Shown one piece after another: positions 34,433 to 47,000 of a stretch of 64,000 bases of DNA. A program made the position numbers and the translations under genes. The stretch lies in the NCBI GenBank assembly GCA_964036275.1, contig OZ038437.1, forward strand, positions 19,450,859-19,514,858, read 5' to 3'. How positions within the stretch are numbered: the first letter of the stretch is position 1; every line of letters starts with the position of its first letter. The notes under the pieces were generated by a model. The model was not told the DNA's origin. It made no database searches and worked only from the letters and a program-made list of their open reading frames with translations. Source of the DNA: Litoditis marina (Eukaryota; Nematoda; Chromadorea; Rhabditida; Rhabditidae).

Positions 34433-37400
34433 TTACATCTCAGGATCAGCCCACACACAGTCTTCTTCGATCTGTGAAGAAATAGCAAATTATACGAAGC
34501 GCTTCACAAATGGAAGTGAAAAACTGCTTGAATAACAACACACAGCAATAACTGAGAACCACAGTAGGACATTGTCTATTAAAGGGCGGCGACAATACTG
34601 TATTTGATGGGCTGTTAATTGTAGACGTTTACAGTGTGAATACAGAGTTTTGTATCGAAGTCAAACCACAACAGTGTCACTGGGAGCGTCTACGTAAGAA
34701 TGAAATCAACTTTAAGGGGTGCCTAGTTTATGCATGTTTGTCTTTCGCCGGAATCGAGCCTGCGAGCAAAAGATTGGAAGCTGGGCGCTAATCACTGCCC
34801 TACGAGAGAACATAACCGATAAGCTGTGGAATCGAGGATATCTGTCCGCACACAGCGGAAATTAAGATATACAGTACCCTTGCGCCTTCCTGTTGGCGAC
34901 GACCATATACGACCATGAAACGTACCTTGAGGTTGTACTTGCTGCCGGCGTTCTTGTACGCAGAAGTCACGACGCGGAACCATCCCGACTCTCCCCAGGG
35001 AGTGCCCCAGGAGTTGCGGCCAATCCAGTACTCGACACCTGTACGGAGGGAGGTAGAGAGGGGGAGGGAGAGAGTGAGAGAGAGCGAGCGAGAGAGGGAG
35101 AGGGAGACGGAGAGAGAGGAAGGTAGAGAGAGAGGGGAGGGAGGGATAGAGCTGAAGCGAGAGACGGTGAGCGTCAGGGGAGGGAGGGGGGCGAGAGAGA
35201 AGGAGACATGGAAAGAGATAAAGGAGGGAAGGGGGAAAAGGGTATAGACATAGCAAGAGGTAGAGAAAGAGAGAGAAAGAGAGAGAGAAGAAAGTCGATA
35301 GATATATAGACTCATTCCAAGAACAAATCATTCCAAGAACGTACCACTATCGTGGTCAACTCCCCATCCGTGCACTGAGATGATGTGGTCGATGTCTTCG
35401 TTTGTGACCTCCTGAAAATACGTATACTGCTAGTAAGTTGTACAGTCATGTGAAACATGTTAAACACAGGAGAACTCAGAAACGTGCAATGACAAAGTGA
35501 ACGATTCTTCATTAGAGTGATAACTCTACGTGACTACAAAATTTACTTATAGTATAGTCCTATTCTCATTCTCAATCGATCGAATATCGATTTGTTGTGA
35601 CCTACCTTGTAGATGCCTCCTCCGTACGTCTCAAATGCCTTTGTGGCTGCGATTCCACATGCAATCGGTCCGTGATGGTACAGTTCGGCCTTCATTCGAT
35701 CGATACCGCGGACGGTTCCTGCAAACATCGACTTCTGTCCCAATTATAGATTTTTTTTCCACAAAAGTTTATTTGTCGGCTGAATATATACTGAAAGTCA
35801 ATTGAATAGTCACGTAAAGTTAGCATTCTAATGAGGCATGGTGGACTTTTTCGTTGCACAAGTACGCACACAAGCACGGAATCCCCCATGAAACATGCAA
35901 CAACTACCAGGCGAGAGACGGAAGTGGGTAGAAAGTACGCACACAAGCACAAACACAAAGTTCAAAGAAAAAGTGCAATTACATGTTTCACGTGACTGGG
36001 CAATAGACGAATAATATAAAGTAATAAACATCAAAACGATTTTTTAGGTCGAAACGTCATCCTTTTTGATGAAAATAATGATTTCACAGTCAAAAAGCAA
36101 ATTTTTCGGCCAGAGTGTTGATTGACTTTCTTGAACAAAATGTAAGACTAATCGGATGACTTTTCGTTGAATATTGGTTTGTTTCACAGGCTATACTATG
36201 TCTGTCCAACCAACTGGGTCTGTCGTTTGATCTCATTGATTCTTGTTTCGAAACCGTATATGACACACGTACGCATAGTGACAAAAAACTGAGAAATTGA
36301 GGAAAGAAAATGCTCAGTGAGATCAAACTACAACACATTTTTGGTCAATTGACCTATTTGGCGGCGATAAACGTACCGTACTCCTTGACCTTGTAGAGGG
36401 TGTAGTTCTGGATGGAGAAACAGTCTCCCGGCCAGCACGAACCACAGCTGTTGTAGGGGTCACACTCTGCAATGGGGGTAGGTTACTCTCATTGTCTCCC
36501 TCCCTCTCTCTCTCTCTCTTTCTCTATCTCTGTTTGTCTTTATCTCTTTTCCTCACTTCTATCCCTCGCTCAGTCTCTCGTTTATCTAGTATATCTTATC
36601 CTCGAGTATTTTTCTCTCACCACCACCTCTTACATCCCTTGTCCTCTCCCCCCCCCCTCTCTCTCCTTCTCTGCGTCTGCACTTCCGTCTCTCGCCTGAT
36701 AGTTGTGGCATACCCTCTCCCCCCTCTCTCCCTCTCTCTCTCTCTGCGTCTCGACCTACTTCCGTCTCTCGCCTGGTAGTTGTTGCATGTCTCATGGGGG
36801 ATTCCGTGTTTGTGTGCGTACTTGTACACTGCACCCGGCTCTCCTCCCTCAACACAGGTTCCAGCTCCCGAACAATCGATTACTTCCTGGAAGTATTGAT
36901 TTATTGATTCTTAGTTCCTAAAAACATTGATTTCTGTTCATCTTATCATTATTGACTTTCAAACTTATTGTTCATTCAGTGCGTATACCAAAATACACAG
37001 CAGAAGTGGAGGTTCCTTGAGAAATTGATAAGTTCACAATCTCAATTTCTTGACGAAAATAATACTCATATTTTTGAAGATGTGCAATTATTGTTTAGAG
37101 GGGAGTTGAAGGGAAAACGAAACTTCCATGAAACTGAACTACCACTAACGAACAATCGAAGTTTTCTGGAAGACTCCAAAGGGATCAAAAGTAGCCTGGA
37201 AAGTTCATTGGCACGCTGCCAAGTCTGATTGGGAATGGTAGACACTATACCTGTACGGAGAGGTAGGCCTGGGGCCAAGCATTCTTTCTCTTGATGTTGA
37301 TTCTGTCAGCCAAAGCAGTGGTGGCTCCTAGAAGGGGAAGATTACATAATGATTGCTCTCACCGCAACGAGGCTATACGGTTTATGTTGTCATATTCCAC

Positions 37401-39779
37401 TATGTTGTAGTTTTATAACGTCTGTTTCCGGTCAAAACTTGAGAGATCAAACTACAGTGCATGTTCGTTCACTCCCTATAGTAGGTGTCCTATTGATATA
37501 TGAGCAAGTACTGTAGCTATTCTCAACGATAATTATCATTGATCTTAAATCTTCAACTATATCATTATACTACTCCTGTACAGTTATAAATAATTTTGTG
37601 AGGAGAGTACTATGAAAGTCTCGGTAGGAAAGAAAAAGACTATATAAGTTCATCAAAAAATGGACAATCCTTCTATTTTAGGGCTCTTTGGTTTTAGTTC
37701 AGTTAACAAGAAGTATAGTTCAAATTTCCAATAATGAAGCGAAATAGGTTTACAACTACAATAGAAAAGTGTATCTTGTTTTTTCATAATTTTTTGGCCC
37801 AGAATGGTCACTTTCTCTCGTTGCTTGATGCTTGCCCTATCGGTACAGCCATATTATCATTTGAGCGACATCTGACCCATTGATAACAACATTAGAAAAG
37901 ATAAGAGAAACGAATAACAAACCCATGGCCCAGCACGATCCGCAGTCTGAAAATAGACAGAAGTTATGAGATTACGAAATTTGCCAACCCTGGGAAATTT
38001 GTAAAGGGAGCTCTATACAACTCACGTTTTCCTGTGTAACAGAAGTTTGACAATGAAAGGTCGCATTCATAAAACGACTGTGGCCTACGACACTCGAACC
38101 CGATGCAATGAATCTATGTGTTTTTGACGTTTCAGTTTGATAAAAATAATTTCACCGCAGTCAGTCACAACACACTGAGAAATAATTTTGTTTCAGTTAT
38201 GTTGCAAAAAATGTGCTGTGTACCGGGATCGAACAACAGACTACAATTATACTAGTTGCAACTGACACTGAGGAATGTGTTGGTTTCTGTCCGCGGAGGC
38301 GTAGTTGACCCCGTGGGCATTTCTCCAGTCCCAGACCAGGGGAAGATCTTCGCTGTTGTACGAGGCGTGCTCGTACACACGGTGTCGGATTCTGGAGAGA
38401 AACAAGTTGTAGTTTGAGCTAAAGTCGAATTCGAACGGGACGAGATCAAACTACAATCACATCGGGTATAGTTCGTTTCATTCCCACTGATACTTCGGCA
38501 GCGTGCCAATAAAACTTCGAATGAATGTATTTTATAGAATTGACAAGTTTTATGAAAAGAATGTGTACCTACGTATCGTAACGATGGTTACCTGCCACCT
38601 AGAAAATGTTTTAGGGTTTTAGAAAACATTAACATGGGGAAAAGTCGCCTGGAAGTTTTGTTGGCACGTTGCCGAGGTCTCCATGGAAATGGCGAGGACT
38701 ATAGAGAAACATATACAGTATAGGCGTGTTTTGGATAGAGCGAATTCCGTAGCTAACCGTTTTGTTTGGTAATCTAACCGGCTCATAACAGGTTACTCAA
38801 GTGGATGTCTCGTTGGTAACTAGAAGAGAAATCCTGGATCTCAGATGTCGCTTCTGTTAAACACGCGGTATCTGGTTCTGCAGAAAGAGTATTCACGTAC
38901 AATTTTACGTGAAAAGGTGATGAAATCACGTGAAACGTGAAGTTCAGCGGAAGTGGTTAATGCAATATTTCAGACTCAAAAACATTATTTATTTCACAAG
39001 ACGTGACAGCAGAGAAGACTAAGCCACCGCCGCACTTCTATAAGTGTTCAGCTGCTATAAATGTTAGTATGAGAGAAATGGCGTAAAAAAGATTGTGGTA
39101 GGGAGAGAGTGATATAGAGCTGAAATGATTGTGTTTCACGTACTTGTGTTCATGTTTGATTCCGGTGTTCTTGTAGCAACCACGAAGATTGTATCTGAAA
39201 TATTTATACGATGGTTATTCTCGGAAAAGTTCTTATTTTCCTGTAGCTCCCTTGCTAAAATTTTCTCAACACCTATTTGTTCAACACTATAGAGGTTCAC
39301 CACAATGAAACTACTGCAACTTACACCGATAAGCTAGACAGATTCGTATTTTACTTGTTCATAGTTTTACTCAGTTTAAATCAAAAAGGTTTACAACACT
39401 TCAAATGCATACACACGTTAATCTTCTTGTACACATCAGTTGTTGGCGCACGTGCTTGTAATTCATTCAGGTTTCACGTTACTTAACTAGCGCGTGCAAC
39501 GTGACCTCTAACCCTATAGGGGGTGCCAAATTTATAGACTTTTTGTCCCCTGCCGGAGTCGAACCCACGAGCAAAAGATTCGTAGCTGCAAGCTAATCAC
39601 TGCGCTACGAGAGCTCACAGCGCCGAGCACTCTTATCAAAGACATGTGTCCGTACACAGCTAAGAACGAGATATACAGTACTCTCCTGCCATTCCGTTGG
39701 CGACTACTATAACTGACCTGTTCTGGCCGGTAGCAGCGGCGACCACTACGAGTAGAGCGAGTAGATAGAGCGACCTCAT
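34433..39779 (-). CDS. Cathepsin Z/X, lysosomal cysteine carboxypeptidase (family C1)
   Basis: Exons in coding order: 39779-39718, 39194-39144, 38391-38267, 37946-37923, 37327-37251, 36886-36760, 36466-36377, 35718-35606, 35411-35345, 35038-34926, 34471-34433; 295 aa plus TAA, close to the ~300 aa of the family. A hydrophobic signal peptide ([18 protein letters not shown]) precedes a short propeptide with RGCYKNTG, whose Cys is a family feature. HIPQY directly before the catalytic motif CGSCWA is the cathepsin X/Z loop insertion. Catalytic residues: Cys84, His232 ([10 protein letters not shown]), Asn254 (IGRNSWG). The region [17 protein letters not shown] is nearly the vertebrate cathepsin Z text. 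In known members the enzyme removes C-terminal residues in lysosomes or after secretion. It is the only complete gene here; its 3' end is 122 bases from the satellite. Confidence 0.95.
34713..34905 (-). mobile_element. tRNA-like SINE-type repeat in cathepsin intron 10
   Basis: On the minus strand it holds TAGGGCAGTGATTAGC (A-box-like) and GCTCGATTCC (B-box-like). Upstream, GTACTGTATATCT and GCTGTGTGCGGACA are shared with 39519-39712. It starts about 20 bases after the donor of the exon ending 34926. No proper cloverleaf forms, so it is not a working tRNA gene. Confidence 0.55.
35041..35292. repeat. (GA)n-rich tract before cathepsin exon 10
   Basis: On the coding strand this is a long CT-rich tract leading to the acceptor at 35039-35041. 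The open frames in it are low-complexity artefacts. Confidence 0.85.
35857..35930 (+). pseudogene. Inverted fragment of cathepsin exon 6 inside intron 7
   Basis: About 70 bases on the plus strand (GTACGCACACAAGCACGG ... AGGCGAGAGACGGAAGTGGGT) match the end of exon 6 and its donor, which lie on the minus strand at 36760-36830. Identity is high, with a few substitutions. A GTACGCACACAAGCAC piece repeats again at about 35936. The cathepsin pre-mRNA would thus contain both sense and antisense copies. Confidence 0.85.
36480..36758. repeat. CT-rich tract with tandem duplicate of exon 6 end
   Basis: In the intron after exon 6, ACTTCCGTCTCTCGCCTGATAGTTGTGGCAT (36680-36710) repeats the exon 6 end and donor (36761-36790) in the same orientation, about 80 bases further into the intron. 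The rest is CT-rich microsatellite. Confidence 0.75.
39519..39712 (-). mobile_element. tRNA-like SINE-type repeat in cathepsin intron 1
   Basis: On the minus strand TAGCGCAGTGATTAGC and GGGTTCGACTCC resemble pol III A and B boxes. It begins about 5 bases after the donor of exon 1 (39718) and resembles the repeat in intron 10. The anticodon stem does not pair, so I call it a tRNA-derived repeat. Confidence 0.55.
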
Positions 39780-39826
39780 GGCGGAGTGAAGGGGTCACAA
39801 TAGATTCGTCCACGGCTTCCAGACTA

Positions 39827-39835
39827 TCTTATCAA
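39827..39835 (-). promoter_or_regulatory. TGATAAG GATA-factor site upstream of cathepsin Z
   Basis: The minus strand reads TTTGATAAGATAG about 50 bases before the start codon. TGATAA is the site bound by intestinal GATA factors in nematodes and other animals. Its place close to the start of a digestive/lysosomal protease is suggestive, but a short motif can occur by chance. Confidence 0.35.
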
Positions 39836-39849
39836 ATCTCTAACGGTGC

Positions 39850-40700
39850 TGCGTCTCTCCTGATTGGCACTCTCTCGCACACAAGCGACAAGTACCGCCA
39901 AACACTAAATGGGGAAAAAGACTGAGGTGGAAGTTCAAACATCTTAGAAACGCAATAGCATGACTTTGTTTTTGTTTAAGAATTTGTAGTTTGATCTCGG
40001 AACGTCGACTGAACTTCCGATGTGTTTCATTGATCAAAGTAGAACTCAAACTTCTCTAGTAAACAAGAGACTGCACCGCCAAACATGAAAGGAAGAAGGC
40101 CTGAGATGGAAGTTCAAACATCGTGAAAATGAAAAAAGGTGTAGATGTACACTTTTTTCTGTGCATGCGTATGATCTCGAAGATATTCAGATGTTATCCG
40201 AACATTCTGCTGTGTTTCACCGATCAAAATAAACCCCAATCTCTTCACCGATCAATGTACAAGGCAAGTCGAATGAGGTGAAAGTTCAAACATCGAAGGA
40301 ACGCAAAACGGTTATGGGGTAACTTTGTGCTGTGTGTATGTGTTTGTAGTTTGATCCCGATGCTTCAGAAGTCTCATCGACATTCTGATGTGTCTCACTG
40401 ATCAAAGTAGAACTCAAACTTCTCTAGGAAACAAGAGACTTTTACCGCCAAACACTAAATGGGGAAAACGACTGAGGTAGAGGTTCAAATATCTTAGAAA
40501 CGCAATAGGACGACTTTATTTGGGATGAATGTACTTGTAGTTTACACACATTCTGATGTGTATCAAAGATTAGAGTACAACTCAATCCTCTCACTGAAAC
40601 AAGAAAAAGATTGAGTTGGAAGTCCAAACATCTGGGCTAAACGGTTACGGGGGGATTTTGTTCAGTGTATCTGTGTTTGAGTTTGATGCCGGAGATATTC
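39850..40700 (-). repeat. Degenerate ~180-bp tandem repeats upstream of cathepsin Z
   Basis: About five diverged units share AAACAAGAGACT, ACCGCCAAAC, GTTCAAACATC and TGATGTGT...TGATCAAA. The GTTCAAACATC word recurs near 39930, 40110, 40290, 40484 and 40622. No coding frame is conserved. Confidence 0.7.
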
Positions 40701-42354
40701 GGACGCTGTTCGAATATTCTGCAGAGTAGAATCTGGAATGGTTTCTATTGATCAAGTTAGAATTGTAGTGCTATCTGCGAACAGGGAATTCCCTTCAAAA
40801 TCTTGCACTAAACACATCGAGATCAAACTACAAACACAGTATAATAACACGACAAAATCGACCGCGCTGTTTCTTTCTCTCTCGAATAACCACATAGTTC
40901 TTTTCTATGAACAGAATGGAAGCAATAAATTTCTTCAAACTGTATAACCTTCAGAAACATGCACTGGTTCTGAATTCCCACGGTGATTACATGCGTCGCG
41001 TTACTTAGAGAAAAATGTTACTGTATAATGGTTTTCCCTCTGTGTCTCGTTTGGAGAAACATATCACTCATTGTGCGATGTTTGCAATACACATAATCAC
41101 TGTGAGCATGTTCTCATGTTCTCAAACGCGGTGTTTTAGTTAGTAGAAAGGTTTCGGAGAGTTTGAGAAGTATGAAATAAGAATTCTTGCTCGACATGAA
41201 GTTATTTTTTCGGTTTTTTAACGTTTTATGAACAGCGAATGATTGTGTTTTCATGTTATTATAGACGATACATTATTCCTTAAAGGCACTGCGTCCCTCA
41301 GGGTTACGGTACACCTGGCGTAAAACTAACCGTCCACAAGAGATTGCGTACAAGCGTTCAAATAATTCAAATTTCGGATTATTTTTTAAAATTGAAGTTT
41401 CTAATTGATGTGATTCTTTGAATCGGTTTTCAACAATTCTGTGTCAGTTTTTAACTTATTCTCAGTTGAACTCCACTCCATAATTTAATTTTGCATAATT
41501 AATGACATTTGCTCACGATATCGCATTTTTTGTTCGATCGCTTTCATTCGTTCGCAAGTTAGTTTTCAAAGTATATGTAGTTTCTATACTCAAGACGAAC
41601 CTATTTACTATTGTTCTGGTTTCATTTACTATGTCACAATTTCAAATGAATGACCTTGTATTTCCATCAAGTTTAAATCATATCAGTTTGAGCTTTCTGA
41701 ATCACGTGAAAACCCACGATAGATCTTGAAATATACTTTATTCGTTTGCTCTGTTTGTGCGCCTTCCTAGTAAATTTTGGTTGGCTACCAGTTTATCAAG
41801 TTGTTAAAACAAAAATGAGATTTTTTTCTGTTCGAACTGCCTGTTTACCGACTAACGGGAATGAAAACGTATTATGAATCACGTTTGCTATAAGTTCGGA
41901 GCATTGTCATTCTATAGTATTTTAGTAGATATTGTTGGTCTTTTCTCATTATTTTACAATTATGATCGGTTTCAGGAGTCTAGTAATTCTCTAAATCCGT
42001 TCATCACTGAAAGTTGCGTACGAAGAATATGGATCGGTTGCGTGGTTGAAGAAAAAGGTTGAAAATGGATTTCTCTGGTTCAGTGGTCGATACGCAGTTC
42101 ACTTCAGTAAAATGTGGGTTCATTTGAAAAAATTCAGACAGCTTTATGGGCAATGTGTTTCTCAAAACCGCTTATTTCGTTTGTTTTTCATACAGTTTCT
42201 ATCATTCATCTATATCATTGAACACCTTGGCTCAAATTCGGTTTTGTGTTTTGTCGGTTTTAATTGCAAACTCATGACTTATCATCTATTGAAAAACGGG
42301 TTAATGTGCTTCATTTTTATTGAAAAATGACCCATTCTTCACGAATAGGCATAT
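40701..42354. other. AT-rich region, no supported gene
   Basis: Frames of 60-95 codons exist, but none has good splice sites or family resemblance. The first exon and promoter of the gene at 44038 should lie here or in the foldback element, but I could not place them. Confidence 0.5.
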
Positions 42355-43999
42355 CGCGCGCAGCGCGAAGCGCTGTGCGAGATTTGTCTTTGGTCCGGCT
42401 AATGCGCGCTTTCATTTTTTTAGTTCACCCTCAAAAAGGCCCAAACGTGCAAATCAAAACTTTTAATGATTTGTTGATATTTCATGGCATATTTACAAGC
42501 TATGTTCAAAATTTGAACAAAATTGATTAAGTTTAAGCCGAGTTATGACGTTATGCGCTTCATGCAGACCGCCAACTTCCGCCGTGTGTGTGTGTGTGTG
42601 TGTGTGAACGCACTCCTGAGAAATTTTTATGTGAGAACCGATTTGACTGAAAATTGGAGACACGACAGATGTCCCACTCAAACCTTGGGGGCGCAAACTT
42701 TTTTTTCGAAAAAAATTATTTTTCATCAAGTTATAGGTCTTTGAAAATGTCTCTGCGTCTCTTCATTTCGTGCACTCTCTCGCCCTCTCTGTCGGGGTAA
42801 ATCAAATTGGGTTATAACTCAGCTCAGTCCTAACCAATTCAAGTAAAATTTGAAGTATGATACCACGACATTAACTGACATCGAGTCAGATGTAAGTCTT
42901 CTACTGATGACGTCATCGAGGATTCTGGAGCTCGGATGACGTCATTATTGAAAAGTGCAAAGTTGACGTAACATATATTTTCAAATGATGGTAATATCTT
43001 AGAAAGGGTCAATTAACGGTGAAACTCAATCTAAGAGTAACGTATTCTGGGATTGTGGAGACCAGATGACGTCATTTTTGGAAAGTGCAAAGTTGACGTC
43101 ACATATATTTTCAAATGCTGAAAATATCTTAAAAATGGTATATTAACGATAAAACTTAATATAAATATGACTTATTCTGAAATTCAGAAGGCCAGATGAC
43201 GTCAACTTTAAAAAAATGGACGTGAAATACGTTTTCGAATGCTGAAAGTTTCTTAAAAATGGTCAATTCACGATGAAACTTCATTCAAACATGACGTATT
43301 CTGAGATTCTGAAGGGCAGATTAAGTAAGTTCTTAGAACTGCAATGTTGACGTCATATTTTTTTCGAATGATTGTAATACTTGACAAGTGGTTCATTAAG
43401 AAAACAATTTTATCTGCACCGTACAGATCAAACCACATACCTACGGCATGTATACAAAAAGAGAAAAATTCATGAAAAAGTGGGGGCCCAACGAATGTGA
43501 GATTTGTCTTCTGCTGTGCGCCCCTTAGACAACTACTCTCGAATGGAGCAGCTACTGCTACAAAAACCGAAAAATACTAATATACTCAAGTATAACTGTT
43601 CATTACAAACATACAAAAGTCGTAAAATATTTTCTCAAACCTGTAAACTAGAATCTACAAATCACAGATGTTAACTCAACGTACTCAATTATAGAGTTCC
43701 TGGTTTTGTGCACAATGGTTGGCATTTTTTGTCATTACTTCAATTCCAGGTGCTATAACGTTTGTCATATTATTCAACAGTTGTTCTCTCTTTCGCAGCT
43801 GTGACTTGTAGATTCTAGTTTACAGGTTTGAGAAAATATTTTACGACTTTTGTATGTTTGTAATGAACAGTTATACTTGAGTATATTAGTATTTTTCGGT
43901 TTTTGTAGCAGTAGCTGCTCCATTCGAGAGTAGTTGTCTAAGGGGCGCACAGCAGAAGACAAATCTCACATTCGTTGGGCCCCCACTTTTTCATGAATC
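42355..43999 (-). mobile_element. Foldback/TGACGTCA-repeat element, copy 2
   Basis: Reverse-oriented relative of 2493-4262, with the GCGCAGCGCGAAGCGC end at 42355, the ~120-bp TGACGTCA repeats at about 42905-43365 and the foldback at 43468-43999. It contains a (TG)n run at about 42585-42605. It ends 38 bases before the acceptor-proximal start of the exon at 44038. Confidence 0.75.
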
Positions 44000-44037
44000 T
44001 TATTAATTTTTATCCGTTAAATTCAAAATATTTTCAG

Positions 44038-47000
44038 TAGATGCTCCGTCGACATCAAAACCACTCGATGGAAATGAGGAGTTAAGACTTCTTTCAAATG
44101 TCAAGGTAGAATCTAGGATATGTATTTTATTATCGTCGTATTTTTTTTGTTCTGAGGCTGCACACGGGAAGTTTCGATGGAAAATTTGGAAAAGACGCAT
44201 TTCAGTGAAGAAAACTTTATTCACAGTGTGTGTGCATTGCGTGTTCTTTTCTCGTGTTCAGCAAAAGTGGAATATCGGAATGAGTACAGCATCATATCAG
44301 TGTAAAATTCTCAATTTACGTTGTGAAAAGCTGAGGAAGCATACACCAGCAAGGTTGTCCAAATAATCAGAAAAATGCGAGAAACGGACTACTTTTTTGC
44401 CGAAAAGATGAAAATCGGTCTACTTTTCATGAAAATCCTAAATTATCACGTGTTTACATCTGAAAACGGATTAGTTTTCGTCGCTTAGTCGGACCTTACT
44501 GGTTCATGTGAAGAAGTCAAGAAAGTTCGATTACAGTTCCTGTTTTTAGTCTATTATCCAGTGTTCACTTGCAGCGTCGTTACGAGTCTACGTCTACAAG
44601 TGAATCTGATGGAACCGGCTGCTTTTTGGAGCAAGATCAAGGAAATAAGGTGAGTTATCATATATTCAATAACGAACGTGGGACGATTCTGTTGGATGAT
44701 TCATTCGAGCACCCGATTCACATTAGACAAGTCACTTCCCATGCAGTTCTGTAGTTTGGTCACTGCTATCAAGTGAAACACCTGATTTCCAATCTATTTT
44801 TGTAGACAACAGAGTCAAGTCACGTATAATCAATAATCTTCCTCCTCGTTGTTGGTTCGCATACATCAGCTTTTTCATTGGAAAGAAGTTTCTAAAGTCA
44901 GCTGTTTTTCTTCTTCAAAAGAACATCCAATTCCTATAGTTTTGTTTTCGGGAACATTTAAAAGTTAATGTTCTCGACCTTTGTTTCATTAGTTTGCGTT
45001 TTTTTCTGAACAAACTCTTTTAATTTCCAGAATTCACTGGAAAATGTCTCGAGAAGAAAGAAGAAGCTGGCCCGGATCTATAGCCCACCCTCCCCAACAC
45101 GGCGAAAGGTAAGGAAAATTGACTGCATATCAGTAAAGTTTGTTAAACATGCTCTCTTTTCGCTACTATCGTGAAGATTTGTCGTTTTAAAAGCAAACTC
45201 ATTGGTTATCACGCACTTGATTGAAAGAAGGGTTCTAATTGTAGTGTAGTCACAACTTATTGGTGCGTGGAACAAACGCATAAAGTACACTGAATTATGC
45301 CGAACTGTAATTTTATGACGTTAGCCTTGTGGCCGTCCGTATGCCTATACCTTATTATCATTAAAAATGTTGTAATTCAACCATAAAATAATGGTATATA
45401 TTTAAAGATTAGAGAAACATTTTAATTTTCCAGACTTCCACGCCAAGTGGTAGTTCGGGAAAGAAGGCGGGATTAAGTAGAATGCTCGGTCGATCGATTC
45501 TTCTCCCAGAAAAGAAGGAAACTAAGGAGGGATATGAACAACAAATGACATCATCTGAGAGGGAGATAGCTCCGCCCACTGCAGTACAGGTATGTACATA
45601 CACATGCATTAATCATCTACTAAACCACTTCTTAACTGGTAGTAGCCGTTCGATCGAACCTCTACTAGCCGTTTAGTAGAGATGTGGTATCGGTTTAGTC
45701 AAAACTTCCTGGCAACGTAGCGATGTCCTATTTTTCTTAGTAGCGGTTCGATCAAACAGTTACTATCGCGTTGCTGTATTGGGTTGCTACCCGCCGATAT
45801 TACACGTACACCAGTGGCCGTATCCATCAATAATTTTTCCCTCTCCCGAGAGCGTTTTTGGCTCCCGGCCAGGGAGAGGAAAATTTATTGGTGGATACGG
45901 CCACAGTAGAACTGTCCGAGTAGCCACAAAATTCAGAAATCAAACCAATTTTCGGCTAATTTTCGAGATTCGGCCTATTTTTTTCATCAAACATCGAGAA
46001 TTTGTTAGATTTGAATGAAAAATTGCCTCTTTACAGTCTCACCTTACTGGTGTGCGAGTATTATATTATATTTTATTATTTATTTGATGCATAATGCATT
46101 ACGAGGTGCGCTAAACATAATATCTATAATATAATAATATCTCCGTTTTTTTCAGAAGTTCGTCCCGATTTGGAAGCAGAAGCTGTTGGTGGACAGTCCT
46201 CAAGTTGTGAGTTTTGCTTAAATTTGAGTCTAGCGGAGAATGAAATATTGTTTAGCGCGATCAGGTTCAGCTGTGTGATAAATGCTAAAGTGAGCTGGGC
46301 AGAACTAAGTACTAGAGAGGAAACAAAGTGATTTCAGTGTCTTTCTGGACTGGTGGGCACGAAATATGTATTGATGTGGTGATATTTAACAGTCAGCTAA
46401 AAAGCAGGAACCAAAAAGAGTTTAGACTGATACGATATGATTGATACGAAGAATATTTCACTGTGTATCATTATGGTTGGCTCCATTCCCACTGAGACTT
46501 TGGCAGCGTGCCAATGAAACTTCGGATGAATATATTTCATAGAAACAACAGATTTTTTGAAAATACTGTTCACGCACGTTCTGTTTGTGTTTTGTGAAAC
46601 AGAAACATGGAGAAAAGTCGGTTGGAAGTGTTGTTGGCACGTTGCCGAGGTCTCAGGGGAATGATCTCGGGTTATAACCCCGTCCCTTTGGGGTTCTAAG
46701 GTTATTCCCGTGGATACTTATGAGATAACATGTGTGATTTTCGTGGAATAAACCTATTATTATTATCTCAGACAATTCCCAGCCAATTGGCCAGCCACTT
46801 TTGTAGCGGCCTCGACGAGAGAGTGTAGGTCAGAGAGACCCAGATGTCTGCGGCCTCATTGACCTGCACACTCTCTCGCTTTTGTAACTGGCCAATCGAA
46901 GAAGATTGGCGCCAATCGTTCTGAGATGGGAACCATACAAACTATCACTGTTTGCAGATGGACCCATATCAAATGCCGGAAACACCTCCCGTCCCTCGTC

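Noticed and set aside
34792..35331. Overlapping minus-strand frames of 170-179 codons
   Set aside because: They run through the CT-rich intron tract into cathepsin exon 10 and on into intron 10. Only the exon part (34926-35038) is coding.
38606..38612. Seven-base microexon GTGGCAG (minus strand) in cathepsin Z
   Set aside because: It has an AG before and GT after, but adding it breaks the frame between exons 39194-39144 and 38391-38267, which join perfectly without it.
39546..39613. Functional tRNA gene
   Set aside because: A- and B-box-like words are present, but the anticodon and T stems do not pair properly and a related degenerate copy exists, so a tRNA-derived repeat is more likely.
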